Assembly (NCBI RefSeq): GCF_000420305.1 | Contig: NZ_ATUR01000002.1 | Location: forward strand, 701,001-765,000 | Source: Novosphingopyxis baekryungensis DSM 16222 | GTDB lineage: Bacteria; Pseudomonadota; Alphaproteobacteria; Sphingomonadales; Sphingomonadaceae | DNA length: 64,000 bases | Direction of reading: 5' to 3' | Part shown: piece after piece, positions 44,748-54,085 of the stretch | Numbering within the stretch: the first letter of the stretch is position 1 | How the letters are laid out: every line of letters starts with the position of its first letter | Program-made: the position numbers and the translations under genes | Notes under the pieces: model-generated | The model's database searches: none | What the model was told of the DNA's origin: nothing | Seen by the model: only the letters and a program-made list of their open reading frames with translations

Positions 44748-47570
44748 ATGGCAATCAGAGCATTTGCATTGGGGTCCGCGTCGTTGTTGGCGCTCGGCCT
44801 GGCATCCGCCGCGCATGCGCAGACGACCACGGATAATTCGGGCGTCGACGTCGTCACCGACGAAGGCGATCAGGACGCAACGGCAGACAATGACGCCATT
44901 GTCGTCACGGGCGTGCGCGCATCGATCGTCGGGGCGCTCGACGTACGGCGCAATTCCACGCAGATCGTGGATTCCATCGTCGCGGAAAATGTCGGTAAGC
45001 TGCCCGATAACAATGTTGTCGAGGCGCTCCAGCGCGTCACTGGCGTTCAGGTGACTGATCGTGCCGGCGGCGAGGCGGCTGCCATCACGATCCGCGGCTT
45101 GCCGGATTCGCTCACCACGTTGAACGGGCGCAACATCTTCACCGGCGCTGGCCAGGGCTTTGCCTTGCAGGATATATCCGCCAATCTTGTAAAGCAGGTT
45201 GATGTATACAAGACACGCTCCGCCGACCAGATCGAAACCGGCCTGGCTGGGCAGATCGACGTCAAGACGCGGCGTCCACTGGATTTTGACGGATTCACCA
45301 TATCCGGTCTCGCCCGCGCTATTTATAATGAGCAGGCCGATACGTTTAATCCCAACGCCGCACTGCTTGTCAGCGATCGCTGGGACACCGGCGTCGGAGA
45401 AATCGGCTTTCTGGTGAACGCCAGCTACGCCAAGACCGATTATCGCAACATGTCCACGACGGCAGGCGCCCTCATCCCTTTTGCGACCGAAACGCCGCCT
45501 GCAGGATCGGGCCTGGCGCCTCTGGAACGGATATTTCCCGGACCGAACAATCAGAACTGGCGGCCCGGTCTGGATGCTGGCTTGCCGACCGCACCCGGCT
45601 CCACACTGTCGATCAATGGCGTCGATACGCCCTATTATCTGTCACGCGATGCCGTGTTCAGCTCCGACCTCTATGGTGAGCGCGAGCGTCCTTCCGGGAA
45701 CGCTGTGCTGCAGTGGAAGCCGAACAGCAGCTCGGTTTATACTGCGGAAGTGTTTTACGCCGGTTTCCGTGGAAACACGTTCAACTCACTGCAATTCAGC
45801 TTTGCCGACTGGTGGGGAAATCCCGGCCCGGTCGGGCTGTATGATGGAACCAACATCATCAAAACGCGCGTGGTGGACGATGTGTTCGGCTTCAACAGCG
45901 GCGATTACGGCTCGGCCAAGACCGATAGCCTGGTCTATGGCCTGAACGGCCAATGGGAGGTGGGCGACCGTGGTTTCCTGGTGGCCGATGTCGCCTATCA
46001 GGACAGCACGACGGAAACGACCTTCATTGCCCAGCGGATCAGCCGAGTGGCAAGTCAGATTACCGTCGATTTCAATCAGGCCGATGGCATTCCAAGCTTC
46101 AGCTTTTCGGATAACACGCTCCTGAACGATCCCTCGGCCTGGAATGTCGGCGAACTGTACGACAACGCCAATCGCGGCGAGGGCAGCGCGCTCACTCTCT
46201 CACTCGACGGCGGATATGACTGGGATTTTGGATTCCTTCGCCGGATCAAGGCCGGCCTTCGTTATGATGACCGCAAAGCGTCCACTTTCGTGCGCGATCA
46301 AAGCGCCGGCGCGCTCGGGGTAGGCTTCGATACCCTGGATGCCAATTATCAGTTCTATAATTCCGATTTTCTCGATGGCGTCGCCGATGTGCCGCATAGC
46401 TGGGTCGTTCCCAACGGGAACTTCATTGGCGAAAATCCGGATGTCGTTCGCACCCTTTACGGTCTGCCGACGTCGGAGTCGCTATCGCTGGAGCGCGTGT
46501 TCGATATCGACGAAATCACGATGTCGGCCTATTTCCTGGTCGATACCGAGATCGATCTCTTCGGCCGGCCGCTTCAGGCCCAGGCGGGTCTGCGCTATGT
46601 CAGCGCGACCACCAAATCCAATTATTTCGACCGTCTGAATGACAGCGCCTTGACCCGCGCGAGTACGGTGACCGAGGAGTTTCTGCCCAGCTTTACGCTC
46701 CGTTACGAGCTGACCGACGACATCAAGCTGCGCTTCAATTATGGCGAGACGCTGCGTCGCCCGGCCTTTGCCGACCTCAACCCGAACCCGACCCTGACCG
46801 GGGATCTGACCAATCTCGGTTATGGCAGCGGCTCAGCCGGCAATCCCGATCTGCGCCCGACCTTGTCCAAGAATTACGACGTCGCGGTCGAATGGTATTT
46901 CGCGCCGGACAGTGCGATCTACGTCACCGGCTTCCGGCGTGAGGTCGATGGTCTCGTCGTGCCGCAAACCACCTTAACCTTCATTCCGGACAACAACATC
47001 GTTGCCGGGGCGACTGATTCGTTTCTGCTCACGCGTCCAGTGAACGCATCCAACGGCGTGCTGAAGGGTGTGGAAGTCGGGCTGACCTATTTCCCCAACT
47101 ATTTGCCGGGTCCGCTGGACGGGCTGGGCTTTACGGGCAGCCTGACTGCGCTGGACTCCACCCAGAACATTCCGGAATTCGACGCGGACGGCAATGTCGT
47201 GCGGCAGGACGAATCGCCGTTTTTCAACGTGTCCGATCTGTCTTATAACGCAACGCTCGCTTATGACCGGGGACCGTTCAGCGCGCGTCTGTCCTATATC
47301 TGGCGTCAGGAATTCCTGCGCAACAATGAAACGCGCCAGTTCGCCAACCCGATCGGCGTCTGGCGTCAGCCCGAAGACAGTCTTGATTTTCAGCTGACCC
47401 TGTCGGCTTTCGACAATGTCGGCATCACCTTTGATGCGGTGAACCTGCTGGAGAGCAAGGAACAGACCTATTACAGGTTCGGCGAATTTGGCGGGCCGGA
47501 GCAGTTCAATCTGGGCACCCTGCAACTCGCGCGTACATTCGCCCTCGGCCTTCGCTTCACCTTCGATTGA
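44748..47570 (+). CDS. TonB-dependent receptor, probable arabino-oligosaccharide transporter
   Basis: 940 residues. Signal peptide to HAQ (residue ~25), TonB box-like AIVVTGVRAS near 52, plug domain (NVGKLPDNNVVEALQRVTGV, AAITIRGLPDSLTTLNGRNI, VYKTRSADQIETGLAGQIDV) and a beta-barrel ending FALGLRFTFD with the terminal aromatic-rich strand. This is the long receptor type that sphingomonads, Caulobacter and Xanthomonas use for complex carbohydrates. Position between arabinan hydrolases and arabinose catabolic genes points to arabinan fragments as cargo. AGGAGAGG precedes the ATG. Confidence 0.9.
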   Translation: MAIRAFALGSASLLALGLASAAHAQTTTDNSGVDVVTDEGDQDATADNDAIVVTGVRASIVGALDVRRNSTQIVDSIVAENVGKLPDNNVVEALQRVTGVQVTDRAGGEAAAITIRGLPDSLTTLNGRNIFTGAGQGFALQDISANLVKQVDVYKTRSADQIETGLAGQIDVKTRRPLDFDGFTISGLARAIYNEQADTFNPNAALLVSDRWDTGVGEIGFLVNASYAKTDYRNMSTTAGALIPFATETPPAGSGLAPLERIFPGPNNQNWRPGLDAGLPTAPGSTLSINGVDTPYYLSRDAVFSSDLYGERERPSGNAVLQWKPNSSSVYTAEVFYAGFRGNTFNSLQFSFADWWGNPGPVGLYDGTNIIKTRVVDDVFGFNSGDYGSAKTDSLVYGLNGQWEVGDRGFLVADVAYQDSTTETTFIAQRISRVASQITVDFNQADGIPSFSFSDNTLLNDPSAWNVGELYDNANRGEGSALTLSLDGGYDWDFGFLRRIKAGLRYDDRKASTFVRDQSAGALGVGFDTLDANYQFYNSDFLDGVADVPHSWVVPNGNFIGENPDVVRTLYGLPTSESLSLERVFDIDEITMSAYFLVDTEIDLFGRPLQAQAGLRYVSATTKSNYFDRLNDSALTRASTVTEEFLPSFTLRYELTDDIKLRFNYGETLRRPAFADLNPNPTLTGDLTNLGYGSGSAGNPDLRPTLSKNYDVAVEWYFAPDSAIYVTGFRREVDGLVVPQTTLTFIPDNNIVAGATDSFLLTRPVNASNGVLKGVEVGLTYFPNYLPGPLDGLGFTGSLTALDSTQNIPEFDADGNVVRQDESPFFNVSDLSYNATLAYDRGPFSARLSYIWRQEFLRNNETRQFANPIGVWRQPEDSLDFQLTLSAFDNVGITFDAVNLLESKEQTYYRFGEFGGPEQFNLGTLQLARTFALGLRFTFD

Positions 47571-47624
47571 TGCCAGGCGGCGGGGCCACAGGTCCCGCCG
47601 CTGGTAACGCGAACACCGCGCATG

Positions 47625-47670
47625 AAAAAGCCGGGAAGGACGATCTTGCCATCGTCCATCCCGGCTTTTT
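47625..47670. terminator. Bidirectional Rho-independent terminator
   Basis: AAAAAGCCGGGA and TCCCGGCTTTTT pair around an inner stem GGACGAT/ATCGTCC. With T runs on both strands it ends the TonB receptor transcript from the left and the dehydrogenase transcript from the right. Confidence 0.92.
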
Positions 47671-47707
47671 GTCTTTATCGGCGGCGCACCGGAGGGTGCG
47701 CCATGCG

Positions 47708-48649
47708 CTATTCGATAAACGGCTCAACCTGATTGATGCGGCCTGTCAGAAACGCGTCGGCCACCAGACGCAGCGGAGCCAGATCGACATCCGAGACGCC
47801 GGCGCGGATGATCGCGGCGAAGCGGCGGTAGAGGCCTGGATATTCGCCCTTCAGGTCATCGGCATCATCGGGGGCGTCGCCGCCCGCGATGGACAACTGG
47901 CCGCCGCCCTTGGCGAGGGTCAGCGTGCCGGCATCGGTGGTCACCACGATATCCCAGCTCTGTTCACCCTCCTGCCGGAAATCGAGGTCCATCTCGATCG
48001 GCAGGCCCGTACTGTCGCGGAACGACAGGCGCGCGGCGATGGGTGCGGCGCGGTTGGACGGAATATCCAGATCGGCCTTTTCCACAAAAAACGGCCGTGG
48101 CAAAATGCGTGTGGCGATGGATAAGGCGTTGATGCCCGGATCGAACACGCCGAAGCCGCCCGGCTCCCAGATCCAGTCTTGCCCGGGATGCCAGACGCGG
48201 ACATCCTCGCGCCATGTGATCGCCACATGCGCGATCTCGCGGCCCTCGAGCCAGTTGCGTGCGGGCTCCACCCCGTCGGCGTAGCGCGAGTGCCAGCTGG
48301 CGAACAGGCTGATGTTTTTGGCTGCCGCCGCATCGCGCAGCGCGACGACCTCCGCCAGCGTGGCGCCGGGCGGTTTTTCAAGGAAGACATGCCATCCTTG
48401 CGCAATGGCGGTCTCGGCAATCTGCCGGCGCACCTGCGGCGGCGTGCAGAGCGATACGGCGTCCACATCCACGTCGCTGGCGGCGAGCGCCGCGATATCG
48501 TGGAAGAAGGGCAGGCCGTTCACGCTCTCGCCATGGCGGCTGACCGTGGCCACCAGTTCGAAATTGGAGGTGGCGGCGATGGCGGGCAAATGCTGGTCAT
48601 GCGCGATCTTGCCCATGCCGATGACGGCGAGACGGATCGGCGCGGTCAC
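47708..48649 (-). CDS. L-arabinose (galactose) 1-dehydrogenase, Gfo/Idh family
   Basis: 313 residues, near the length of the Azospirillum L-arabinose 1-dehydrogenase it resembles throughout: IGMGKIAHDQHLPAI (Rossmann motif), VDAVSLCTPPQVRR, HVFLEKPPGATLAEV with the catalytic lysine, WHPGQDWIWEPGGFGVFDPG, NALSIATRILPRP and LRLVADAFLTGR. It oxidises L-arabinose (often also D-galactose) with NAD(P)+ to the 1,4-lactone, first step of the oxidative pathway. The start overlaps the upstream gene's stop. This is the strongest pathway marker in the locus. Confidence 0.92.
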   Translation of the reverse strand: MTAPIRLAVIGMGKIAHDQHLPAIAATSNFELVATVSRHGESVNGLPFFHDIAALAASDVDVDAVSLCTPPQVRRQIAETAIAQGWHVFLEKPPGATLAEVVALRDAAAAKNISLFASWHSRYADGVEPARNWLEGREIAHVAITWREDVRVWHPGQDWIWEPGGFGVFDPGINALSIATRILPRPFFVEKADLDIPSNRAAPIAARLSFRDSTGLPIEMDLDFRQEGEQSWDIVVTTDAGTLTLAKGGGQLSIAGGDAPDDADDLKGEYPGLYRRFAAIIRAGVSDVDLAPLRLVADAFLTGRINQVEPFIE

Positions 48650-49644
48650 AGTGCGCGCACCGTTACGGTTTCCGCCTCATCGAACGCCAGCGGGTTGGCA
48701 AGCGGCAGCGCGAACGGTGCAGCCTCGATCTCAAACCGGTCTCCGCTGCGCGTTTCGATATTGTCCGCGCAGGAAAGCGTGGCGGTGCCGAAAAAGTGCA
48801 CATGGATATCGCCGGGCCGGCGGAAGAGAGAATATTTGAAATGATGCTCTTCCAGATTGGCGATGCTGTGGGACATATTGTCCTCTCCGGTGAGAAAGGG
48901 CTTTTCCCAGAGCGTCTTGCCGTCCCGGCTTATCCGGCTGGTGCCACGGATATCGCCCGGAATGTCGCCGATCAGCAACTCGGCCCCCAGCGCGGCCTGG
49001 CGCAGCTTGGAATGAGCCAGCCAGAGATAATTATGGCGCTCGGTAACATGATCGCTGAACTCATTGGCCAGCGTGACGCCGAGGCGCCAGGGGGTGCCGT
49101 CCTCGCCGATCAGATAGATGCCGGCCAGCTCCGGCTCCTCTCCGCCGTCTCCGGCAAAAGCGGGCGCGTGCAGCGTGTCGCCGGGGCCGATCATCGAGCG
49201 GCCATCGCCCTTGTAGAACCATTCCGGCTGCGCGCCGGTTTGGCCTGCGCCGGGCTTGCCGCCTTCGACGCCTTCCAGGAACATGCGCATGGAATCGGTC
49301 TGATGTTCGGCATCGGCGGCGGCCTTGTGCATCTTGTCGCGCCCTTCGGCGGAGCCGAGATGGGTGAGGCCGGTGCCCGCCAGCATGACGCGCGCGGCAT
49401 CGGGATGATCGATGGCGCACAGCAGCCGCCCCGCATCATATTCCGCGGAGAGATCCACGGTTTCATCGGTGAGATTTGCTCTGGCGGTATTGAGCAGGCT
49501 GCTACTCTTGGCGATGGCCTGCGCTGCCAGTGCACGCACGGAAGCGATGGAGGGCTGCAGAAGCCGGGCGTCGTCGCCCGCCAGAATGACGCGGCGGTCG
49601 CCTGCGTCGCTGCGATGCTGCAATAAGCGCCAGTGCTGTGTCAT
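48646..49644 (-). CDS. GguC/AraD1-type FAH-fold protein, probable 2-keto-3-deoxy-L-arabonate dehydratase
   Basis: 332 residues of the AraD1/GguC branch of the fumarylacetoacetase superfamily: CAIDHPDAARVMLAGTGLTH, HKAAADAEHQTDSMRMFLEG, EWFYKGDGRSMIGPGDTL, GVTLANEFSDHVTERHNYLW, DIHVHFFGTATLSCAD. Members are found with arabinose and galactose oxidation genes; the proposed role is dehydration of 2-keto-3-deoxyarabonate to 2-oxoglutarate semialdehyde. The DHDPS-type enzyme used for this step in Azospirillum is absent from the window, which supports the assignment. Its ATGA stop-start overlap with the dehydrogenase couples the two. Confidence 0.82.
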   Translation of the reverse strand: MTQHWRLLQHRSDAGDRRVILAGDDARLLQPSIASVRALAAQAIAKSSSLLNTARANLTDETVDLSAEYDAGRLLCAIDHPDAARVMLAGTGLTHLGSAEGRDKMHKAAADAEHQTDSMRMFLEGVEGGKPGAGQTGAQPEWFYKGDGRSMIGPGDTLHAPAFAGDGGEEPELAGIYLIGEDGTPWRLGVTLANEFSDHVTERHNYLWLAHSKLRQAALGAELLIGDIPGDIRGTSRISRDGKTLWEKPFLTGEDNMSHSIANLEEHHFKYSLFRRPGDIHVHFFGTATLSCADNIETRSGDRFEIEAAPFALPLANPLAFDEAETVTVRAL

Positions 49645-49785
49645 GCTATGTCCTTATTTTGCCTGCGGGGAAGGGACGGGGCGAAAGCGCGGCCTCCTGC
49701 CCGGTTCTGGAATGGGATGGGTGCACGCGATCGGAACAGACGCGGACGGCCTGAGGCGCTGTGGCGCCGGGCGGGCTTGGGCGCA

Positions 49786-49823
49786 GAAAAACACCGCCGC
49801 CCCCACCTGGTGGGCGCGGCGGT
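49786..49823 (-). terminator. Rho-independent terminator or attenuator upstream of the GguC-type gene
   Basis: ACCGCCGC...GCGGCGGT (49793-49823) forms a strong GC hairpin, followed on the minus strand by GTTTTT (complement of 49787-49791). It lies 104 bases beyond the semialdehyde dehydrogenase stop and 142 bases ahead of the GguC-type start. Confidence 0.8.
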
Positions 49824-49894
49824 TATCGCTTGTTCTGTCAACGGCCCAAAGGACACCGTATCCGGACACGCCACTCTCCCGCCTTCATCTTTAT

Positions 49895-49905
49895 TTGTCA
49901 GACAA
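49895..49905. promoter_or_regulatory. Perfect palindromic GntR box TTGTCAGACAA
   Basis: An 11-base palindrome, the best copy of the motif in the locus, just beyond the semialdehyde dehydrogenase stop and 250 bases upstream of the GguC-type/arabinose dehydrogenase pair. Confidence 0.6.
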
Positions 49906-49925
49906 TAGCGGGGAAGGCGTGGCTG

Positions 49926-51461
49926 TCAAGCAGGCGTACCGTCGATCATCTTTGGCAGATCCGTGCCGTCCCGCAGGGCATCCGGCAGCAGGCTGGCGGG
50001 CATGTCCTGATAGCAGACCGGGCGCAGATAGCGGTCGATCGCCAGCGTGCCGACCGAGGTGGTGCGGCTGTCCGATGTGGACGGATAGGGGCCGCCATGA
50101 ACCATGGCGGGGGCCACTTCCACGCCGGTGGGCCAGCCATTGGCGAGGATGCGTCCGGCCTTGCGTTCCAGCACCGGGATCAGCGGTTTGGCGGCCTCAT
50201 GATCGCCTGCGTCCATATGGATGGTGGCGGTGAGCTGGCCTTCGAGCGATTCGAGCACCTTGTGCAGTTCGCTTGCATCCTTGCAATGCACGATCAGGCT
50301 GGACGCGCCGAACACTTCCGCGCCCAGGGCCGGATCGGCCAGAAACGCCTCGGCGCTGGCGGAGAACAGCCGAGCAGCTTCGCGCGTGATGCCGTCGCCC
50401 GATACCCCGCAGGCCAGTTCCGTGATGCCCTTATGGCTGGCCATGGTCTCGGTGCCTTCGGCAAAGGCCTTGCGGATCCCACCGGTCAGCATGGGGGCCG
50501 GTTCATGGCCGGTCAGCGCTTCGCTGGCGGCCTGTTCGAACGCGTCCAGACCCTCACCTTCTATGGCGAGCACCAGGCCGGGATTGGTGCAGAACTGGCC
50601 CGCGCCCATGGTGAGCGACTGGACGAATCCTGCGCCGAGCTGCGCGCCGCGGTCGGCGAGCGCTTCCGGCATCAGGATGACCGGATTGATGCTCGACATC
50701 TCGGCATAGACGGGGATCGGCACCGCACGTTGCTGCGCAATGGCAACCAGCGCCAGGCCGCCGGAGCGCGATCCGGTGAAGCCGACAGCAGCGATATGCG
50801 GGTTCTTGACCAGCGCCGCGCCCAGATCGTTTCCGGTGCCGCGCACATGGCCGAACACGCCGTCCGGCATGCCGGTCTTGCGCGCCGCTTCGGCAATCGC
50901 GCCGGCGACCATGTCATCGGTGCCGGGATGGGCCGGATGGCCCTTGACCACCACCGGGCAACCTGCCGCCAGCGCCGAGGCGGTGTCGCCGCCCGCGGTG
51001 GAAAAAGCGAGCGGGAAGTTGGACGCGCCGAACACGGCGACGGGGCCGAGCGGCACCATGCGGGTGCGCAGTTCCACGCGCGGCATCGGCTCGCGGTCCG
51101 GCATGGCGGGATCGATGCGGATGCCCTGCCAATGGCCTTCGCGCACGGTTTTGGCGAAAAGCTTCAGCTGCCCCACGGTGCGGCCACGCTCGCCGGTCAG
51201 CCGTGCGGCGGGCAAGCCGCTTTCGGCCCCTGCACGCTCGAGCAACTTGTCGCCCAGCGCCATGATTTCATCGCCGATGGCCTCCAGGAAGGCGGCGCGC
51301 TTGTCGCTATCCATCGCGCGGTAGCTGTCGAACGCATCGGCGGCTTTCTGGCAGGCTGCCTCGACATCCTGCGTCGTGCTCTGCGAGAAGCCTGGGTCCA
51401 TTGCCTTGCCCGTTGCTGCCTCGATAGCGTTGAATGTTCCCTGTGGATCGATATCGGCCAT
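49926..51461 (-). CDS. 2,5-dioxopentanoate (alpha-ketoglutarate semialdehyde) dehydrogenase
   Basis: 511 residues, aldehyde dehydrogenase fold of the KGSADH III type: GPVAVFGASNFPLAFSTAGG, VVVKGHPAHPGTDD, VGFTGSRSGG, VYAEMSSINPVILMPEAL, catalytic cysteine in GAGQFCTNPGLVLA, and GGPYPSTSDSRTTSVG. It oxidises 2-oxoglutarate semialdehyde to 2-oxoglutarate, last step of the pathway into the TCA cycle. ATG 51461 is preceded by AAAGGACA. A GTCTGAC box overlaps the promoter region at 51477-51486. Confidence 0.93.
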   Translation of the reverse strand: MADIDPQGTFNAIEAATGKAMDPGFSQSTTQDVEAACQKAADAFDSYRAMDSDKRAAFLEAIGDEIMALGDKLLERAGAESGLPAARLTGERGRTVGQLKLFAKTVREGHWQGIRIDPAMPDREPMPRVELRTRMVPLGPVAVFGASNFPLAFSTAGGDTASALAAGCPVVVKGHPAHPGTDDMVAGAIAEAARKTGMPDGVFGHVRGTGNDLGAALVKNPHIAAVGFTGSRSGGLALVAIAQQRAVPIPVYAEMSSINPVILMPEALADRGAQLGAGFVQSLTMGAGQFCTNPGLVLAIEGEGLDAFEQAASEALTGHEPAPMLTGGIRKAFAEGTETMASHKGITELACGVSGDGITREAARLFSASAEAFLADPALGAEVFGASSLIVHCKDASELHKVLESLEGQLTATIHMDAGDHEAAKPLIPVLERKAGRILANGWPTGVEVAPAMVHGGPYPSTSDSRTTSVGTLAIDRYLRPVCYQDMPASLLPDALRDGTDLPKMIDGTPA

Positions 51462-51476
51462 GATGCTTGTCCTTTC

Positions 51477-51486
51477 TGTCTGACTT
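51477..51486. promoter_or_regulatory. GTCTGAC box between divergent catabolic genes
   Basis: TGTCTGACTT lies 16 bases before the semialdehyde dehydrogenase start and 100 bases before the lactonase start, so one bound regulator could affect both. Confidence 0.55.
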
Positions 51487-51585
51487 ATTAAACCTATAAG
51501 CAGCAAAGGGGCGGGCAACAACCGCCGCACGGGAATTAGATGGGGCAGTCCGGCCCCACGCCGGGGTGCAGGGATGGAGAGAGAT

Positions 51586-52470
51586 ATGACGGACGTTCGC
51601 GTCTTGTGGGATGGCCGCGCTTTACTGGGGGAAGGCCCGGTGTGGGACGCGCGAGAGGGGGCCTTGTGGTTCGTCGATATCAAGCGGCGGCATGTCCACC
51701 GGGTCGATCCGGTGGCGGCTGCCCATTGGCAATGGACCGCGCCGGCGCAGATCGGGTGGATTTTGCCGGCGGTTGGCGGCGGGTTCGTCGCCGGACTGCA
51801 GACGGGCCTGCATCATTTCGCGCCAGCACAGGGCAGCTTCCGCCATCTTGCCGATGTCGAGCCGCATCTGCCGGGCAATCGGCTGAACGATGCCACCACG
51901 GGGCCCGATGGCCGGATCTGGTTCGGATCGATGGACGATAGCGAAAGCGCGGCGTCGGGGCGCTTCTATCGCTGGGACGGATGCGACGTCCAGGACACCG
52001 GCATCGCCGCCGTGCCGATCACCAATGGCCCGGCGTTGTCTCCCGACGGATCGATCCTCTATCATGTCGATACGGCGGGCGGACTGATCCATGCGGCCTC
52101 GCTCGGTGCGGATGGCCGCGTGGAAAGCGTCCGGCCTTTCGCGGCGGTCGCGCCGGAAGAGGGGCACCCCGATGGCTTGACGACGGACAGCGCAGGCAAT
52201 GTCTGGGTGGGTATCTGGGGCGGCTATTGCGCGCGCTGCTATCGCCCCGATGGATCGCTGTTACGCCAGGTCGATCTTCCGGCAGCCAACATCACCAAGG
52301 TCGCTTTGGGCGGGGCCGACGGCCGCACCGCCTTTGTCACCTCCGCCCGCATCGGGCTGGACGATGCGGCTCTGGCGGATCAGCCCCATGCCGGCGCAGT
52401 GTTCAGTTTCGAGGTGGATATTGCCGGAAAGCCTCTGCCATTGGCCCGGGCCCCCGCCTTGGCGCAATGA
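51586..52470 (+). CDS. SMP-30/gluconolactonase-like L-arabinono-1,4-lactonase
   Basis: 294 residues of the six-bladed SMP-30 propeller: the metal Glu in LLGEGPVWDAREGALWFVDI, RLNDATTGPDGRIWFGSMDD, the metal Asn in ITNGPALSPDGSILYHVDTA and the metal Asp in EGHPDGLTTDSAGNVWVGIW. It would open L-arabinono-1,4-lactone to L-arabonate, second step of the pathway. ATG 51586 was chosen because GGAGAGA precedes it; ATG 51574 is in frame. It is divergent from the semialdehyde dehydrogenase. Confidence 0.9.
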   Translation: MTDVRVLWDGRALLGEGPVWDAREGALWFVDIKRRHVHRVDPVAAAHWQWTAPAQIGWILPAVGGGFVAGLQTGLHHFAPAQGSFRHLADVEPHLPGNRLNDATTGPDGRIWFGSMDDSESAASGRFYRWDGCDVQDTGIAAVPITNGPALSPDGSILYHVDTAGGLIHAASLGADGRVESVRPFAAVAPEEGHPDGLTTDSAGNVWVGIWGGYCARCYRPDGSLLRQVDLPAANITKVALGGADGRTAFVTSARIGLDDAALADQPHAGAVFSFEVDIAGKPLPLARAPALAQ

Positions 52471-52553
52471 TCTGAAAGGCCAAGGCGCCGGTCAAGGACG
52501 CCCGCATGGGCATCCCGCTTGGCCCAGCATCGGTTCCGGAGCCTAAAACCGGC

Positions 52554-52596
52554 GTTGCTGCCCCCGTGCCGGCCATGGGCCGGTGACGGGGGCAAC
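52554..52596. terminator. Long hairpin between convergent genes
   Basis: Two nearly complementary arms (GTTGC..CCCCCGT.CCGGCC and GGCCGGT.ACGGGGGCAAC) close on ATG. It sits between the lactonase and symporter ends. No T run is present, so a Rho-dependent or mRNA-protecting role is as possible as termination. Confidence 0.5.
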
Positions 52597-52600
52597 GCGG

Positions 52601-53956
52601 TCAGGCCGTGGCTTCGCCGGTACCGGTCTGTTCCGCCGGCATGGCCAGCTTCTCGGTCACCCGGGAGCCCCAGACGGCGTAGAACAGGATGTAGAGTTCG
52701 CAGGCGGCCGTGAGCAGGAAGGATGTCTGCAAACCGAAGACATCGGCCAGCCAGCCCTGCACCACCACCAGCGCGCCGCCGGCGATCGCCATGATCAGCA
52801 GGCCCGAGCCTTCCTCGGTCAGCGGACCCAAGCCGCGGATGCCGAGGGTGAAGATGGTCGGGAACATGATCGAGTGGAACAGGCCGACCGAGATCAGCGC
52901 CCACATCGCCACCTCTCCGGTGGTAAACACGGTAATTAACATCACGACGAAGGCGGCGATCGAGCAGAAGGCCAGCACGGTCTCGGCGCGCACCTTCTGC
53001 ATGATGGCAGAGCCGGCGAAACGGCCAACCATCATGCCGCCCCAGAGGAAGGTCAGATAGCGCCCGGCCTGCTCATGCGTCAGATTGGCGATATCGGGCA
53101 TGCTGACGAAGTTGACGAACAGATTGGCAACGCCGATTTCCGCGATGAGATAAATGAAGATGGCCGGCACGCCGAAGACCAGATTGCGGTGCTTCCAGAG
53201 GCTGTGGTTCTTGCGGTCTTCCTTGGAGGCGCGGCTTGTGGATGATCCCATGGCGGGGAGCGGGAAGCGCGCAATGATGATCGCCAAGACAACAAGCACC
53301 ACCGCCACGAGGATATAGGGCAGGATCACCGATTGCGCGTCGGCCAGCCGCTCGGCCTGGGTCAGCACTGTGCCCGCTTCGGACGTACCGCCCTTGGAGC
53401 GCCCCAGGATGAGATAGGCCCCGAACAGCGGCGCTAGCATGGTGCCCGCAGAGTTCAGCGCTTGCACCAGATTGAGGCGGGAGGAGGCGGTTTCCGGCGG
53501 ACCGATGACCGCGACATACGGGTTGGCGGCCACCTGCAGCACCGTGATGCCACTTGCGATGATGAAGAGCATCAAAAGCGTGACGCCATAGGAGGGCAGG
53601 CTGGCGGCCAGCACCATGCCCAGCGATCCGGCAGCCATGATCAGCAGGCCGACGACTAGGGACTTCTGATAGCCGATCCGCTCGATTAACTTGGCCGACG
53701 GGATGGAGGCCACGAAATAGGCAATGAACCAGACCGATTCGATCAGCGTGGTCTGCGTGTAATTGAGGTCGAACACGCTGCGCAGATGCGGCAACAGCGT
53801 ATTGTTAATGACGGTGATGAAGCCCCACATGAAAAAGAGGCTGGCGAGCAAGGTGAGGGCTCTGGTGTAGCCGGCTCCTCCGGCTGCCACTTTGGCGGGG
53901 GAGGGTGATGCGCCGCTTCCTCCGTCTCCAGAAACCACCGGTCCAGCCATCGTCAT
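52601..53956 (-). CDS. FucP-like sugar:proton symporter (MFS)
   Basis: 451 residues, 12 membrane segments. It opens ASLFFMWGFITVINNTLLPH and continues FIAYFVASIPSAKLIERIGY and VAANPYVAVIGPPETASSRL, all hallmarks of the FucP/GluP subfamily that carries fucose, glucose or arabinose with protons. Inferred substrate is L-arabinose from its neighbours. It converges on the lactonase and diverges from the aldose epimerase, with a GntR box in the shared promoter. Confidence 0.9.
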   Translation of the reverse strand: MTMAGPVVSGDGGSGASPSPAKVAAGGAGYTRALTLLASLFFMWGFITVINNTLLPHLRSVFDLNYTQTTLIESVWFIAYFVASIPSAKLIERIGYQKSLVVGLLIMAAGSLGMVLAASLPSYGVTLLMLFIIASGITVLQVAANPYVAVIGPPETASSRLNLVQALNSAGTMLAPLFGAYLILGRSKGGTSEAGTVLTQAERLADAQSVILPYILVAVVLVVLAIIIARFPLPAMGSSTSRASKEDRKNHSLWKHRNLVFGVPAIFIYLIAEIGVANLFVNFVSMPDIANLTHEQAGRYLTFLWGGMMVGRFAGSAIMQKVRAETVLAFCSIAAFVVMLITVFTTGEVAMWALISVGLFHSIMFPTIFTLGIRGLGPLTEEGSGLLIMAIAGGALVVVQGWLADVFGLQTSFLLTAACELYILFYAVWGSRVTEKLAMPAEQTGTGEATA

Positions 53957-54012
53957 CTCCCTTTTTGGCGGTGCGACCTTGTGCCGTCACTCGCCTATTG
54001 CATGTTGTAATT

Positions 54013-54023
54013 AAGTCTGACTA
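54013..54023. promoter_or_regulatory. GTCTGAC box in the symporter/epimerase promoter
   Basis: AAGTCTGACTA lies 57 bases from the symporter start and 63 from the epimerase start on the other strand. Confidence 0.55.
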
Positions 54024-54085
54024 TATGCCTTTGGCAAGACCGGTCAATGCCCAAAAGACCGGCGCAGAAGGACGGGGATTAGGTG

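Noticed and set aside
49641..49874. 77-codon leader frame ahead of the GguC-type gene
   Set aside because: Arg/Pro/Ala-rich with a terminator hairpin inside it; probably chance, so it is mentioned only as a possible leader and not listed as a gene.
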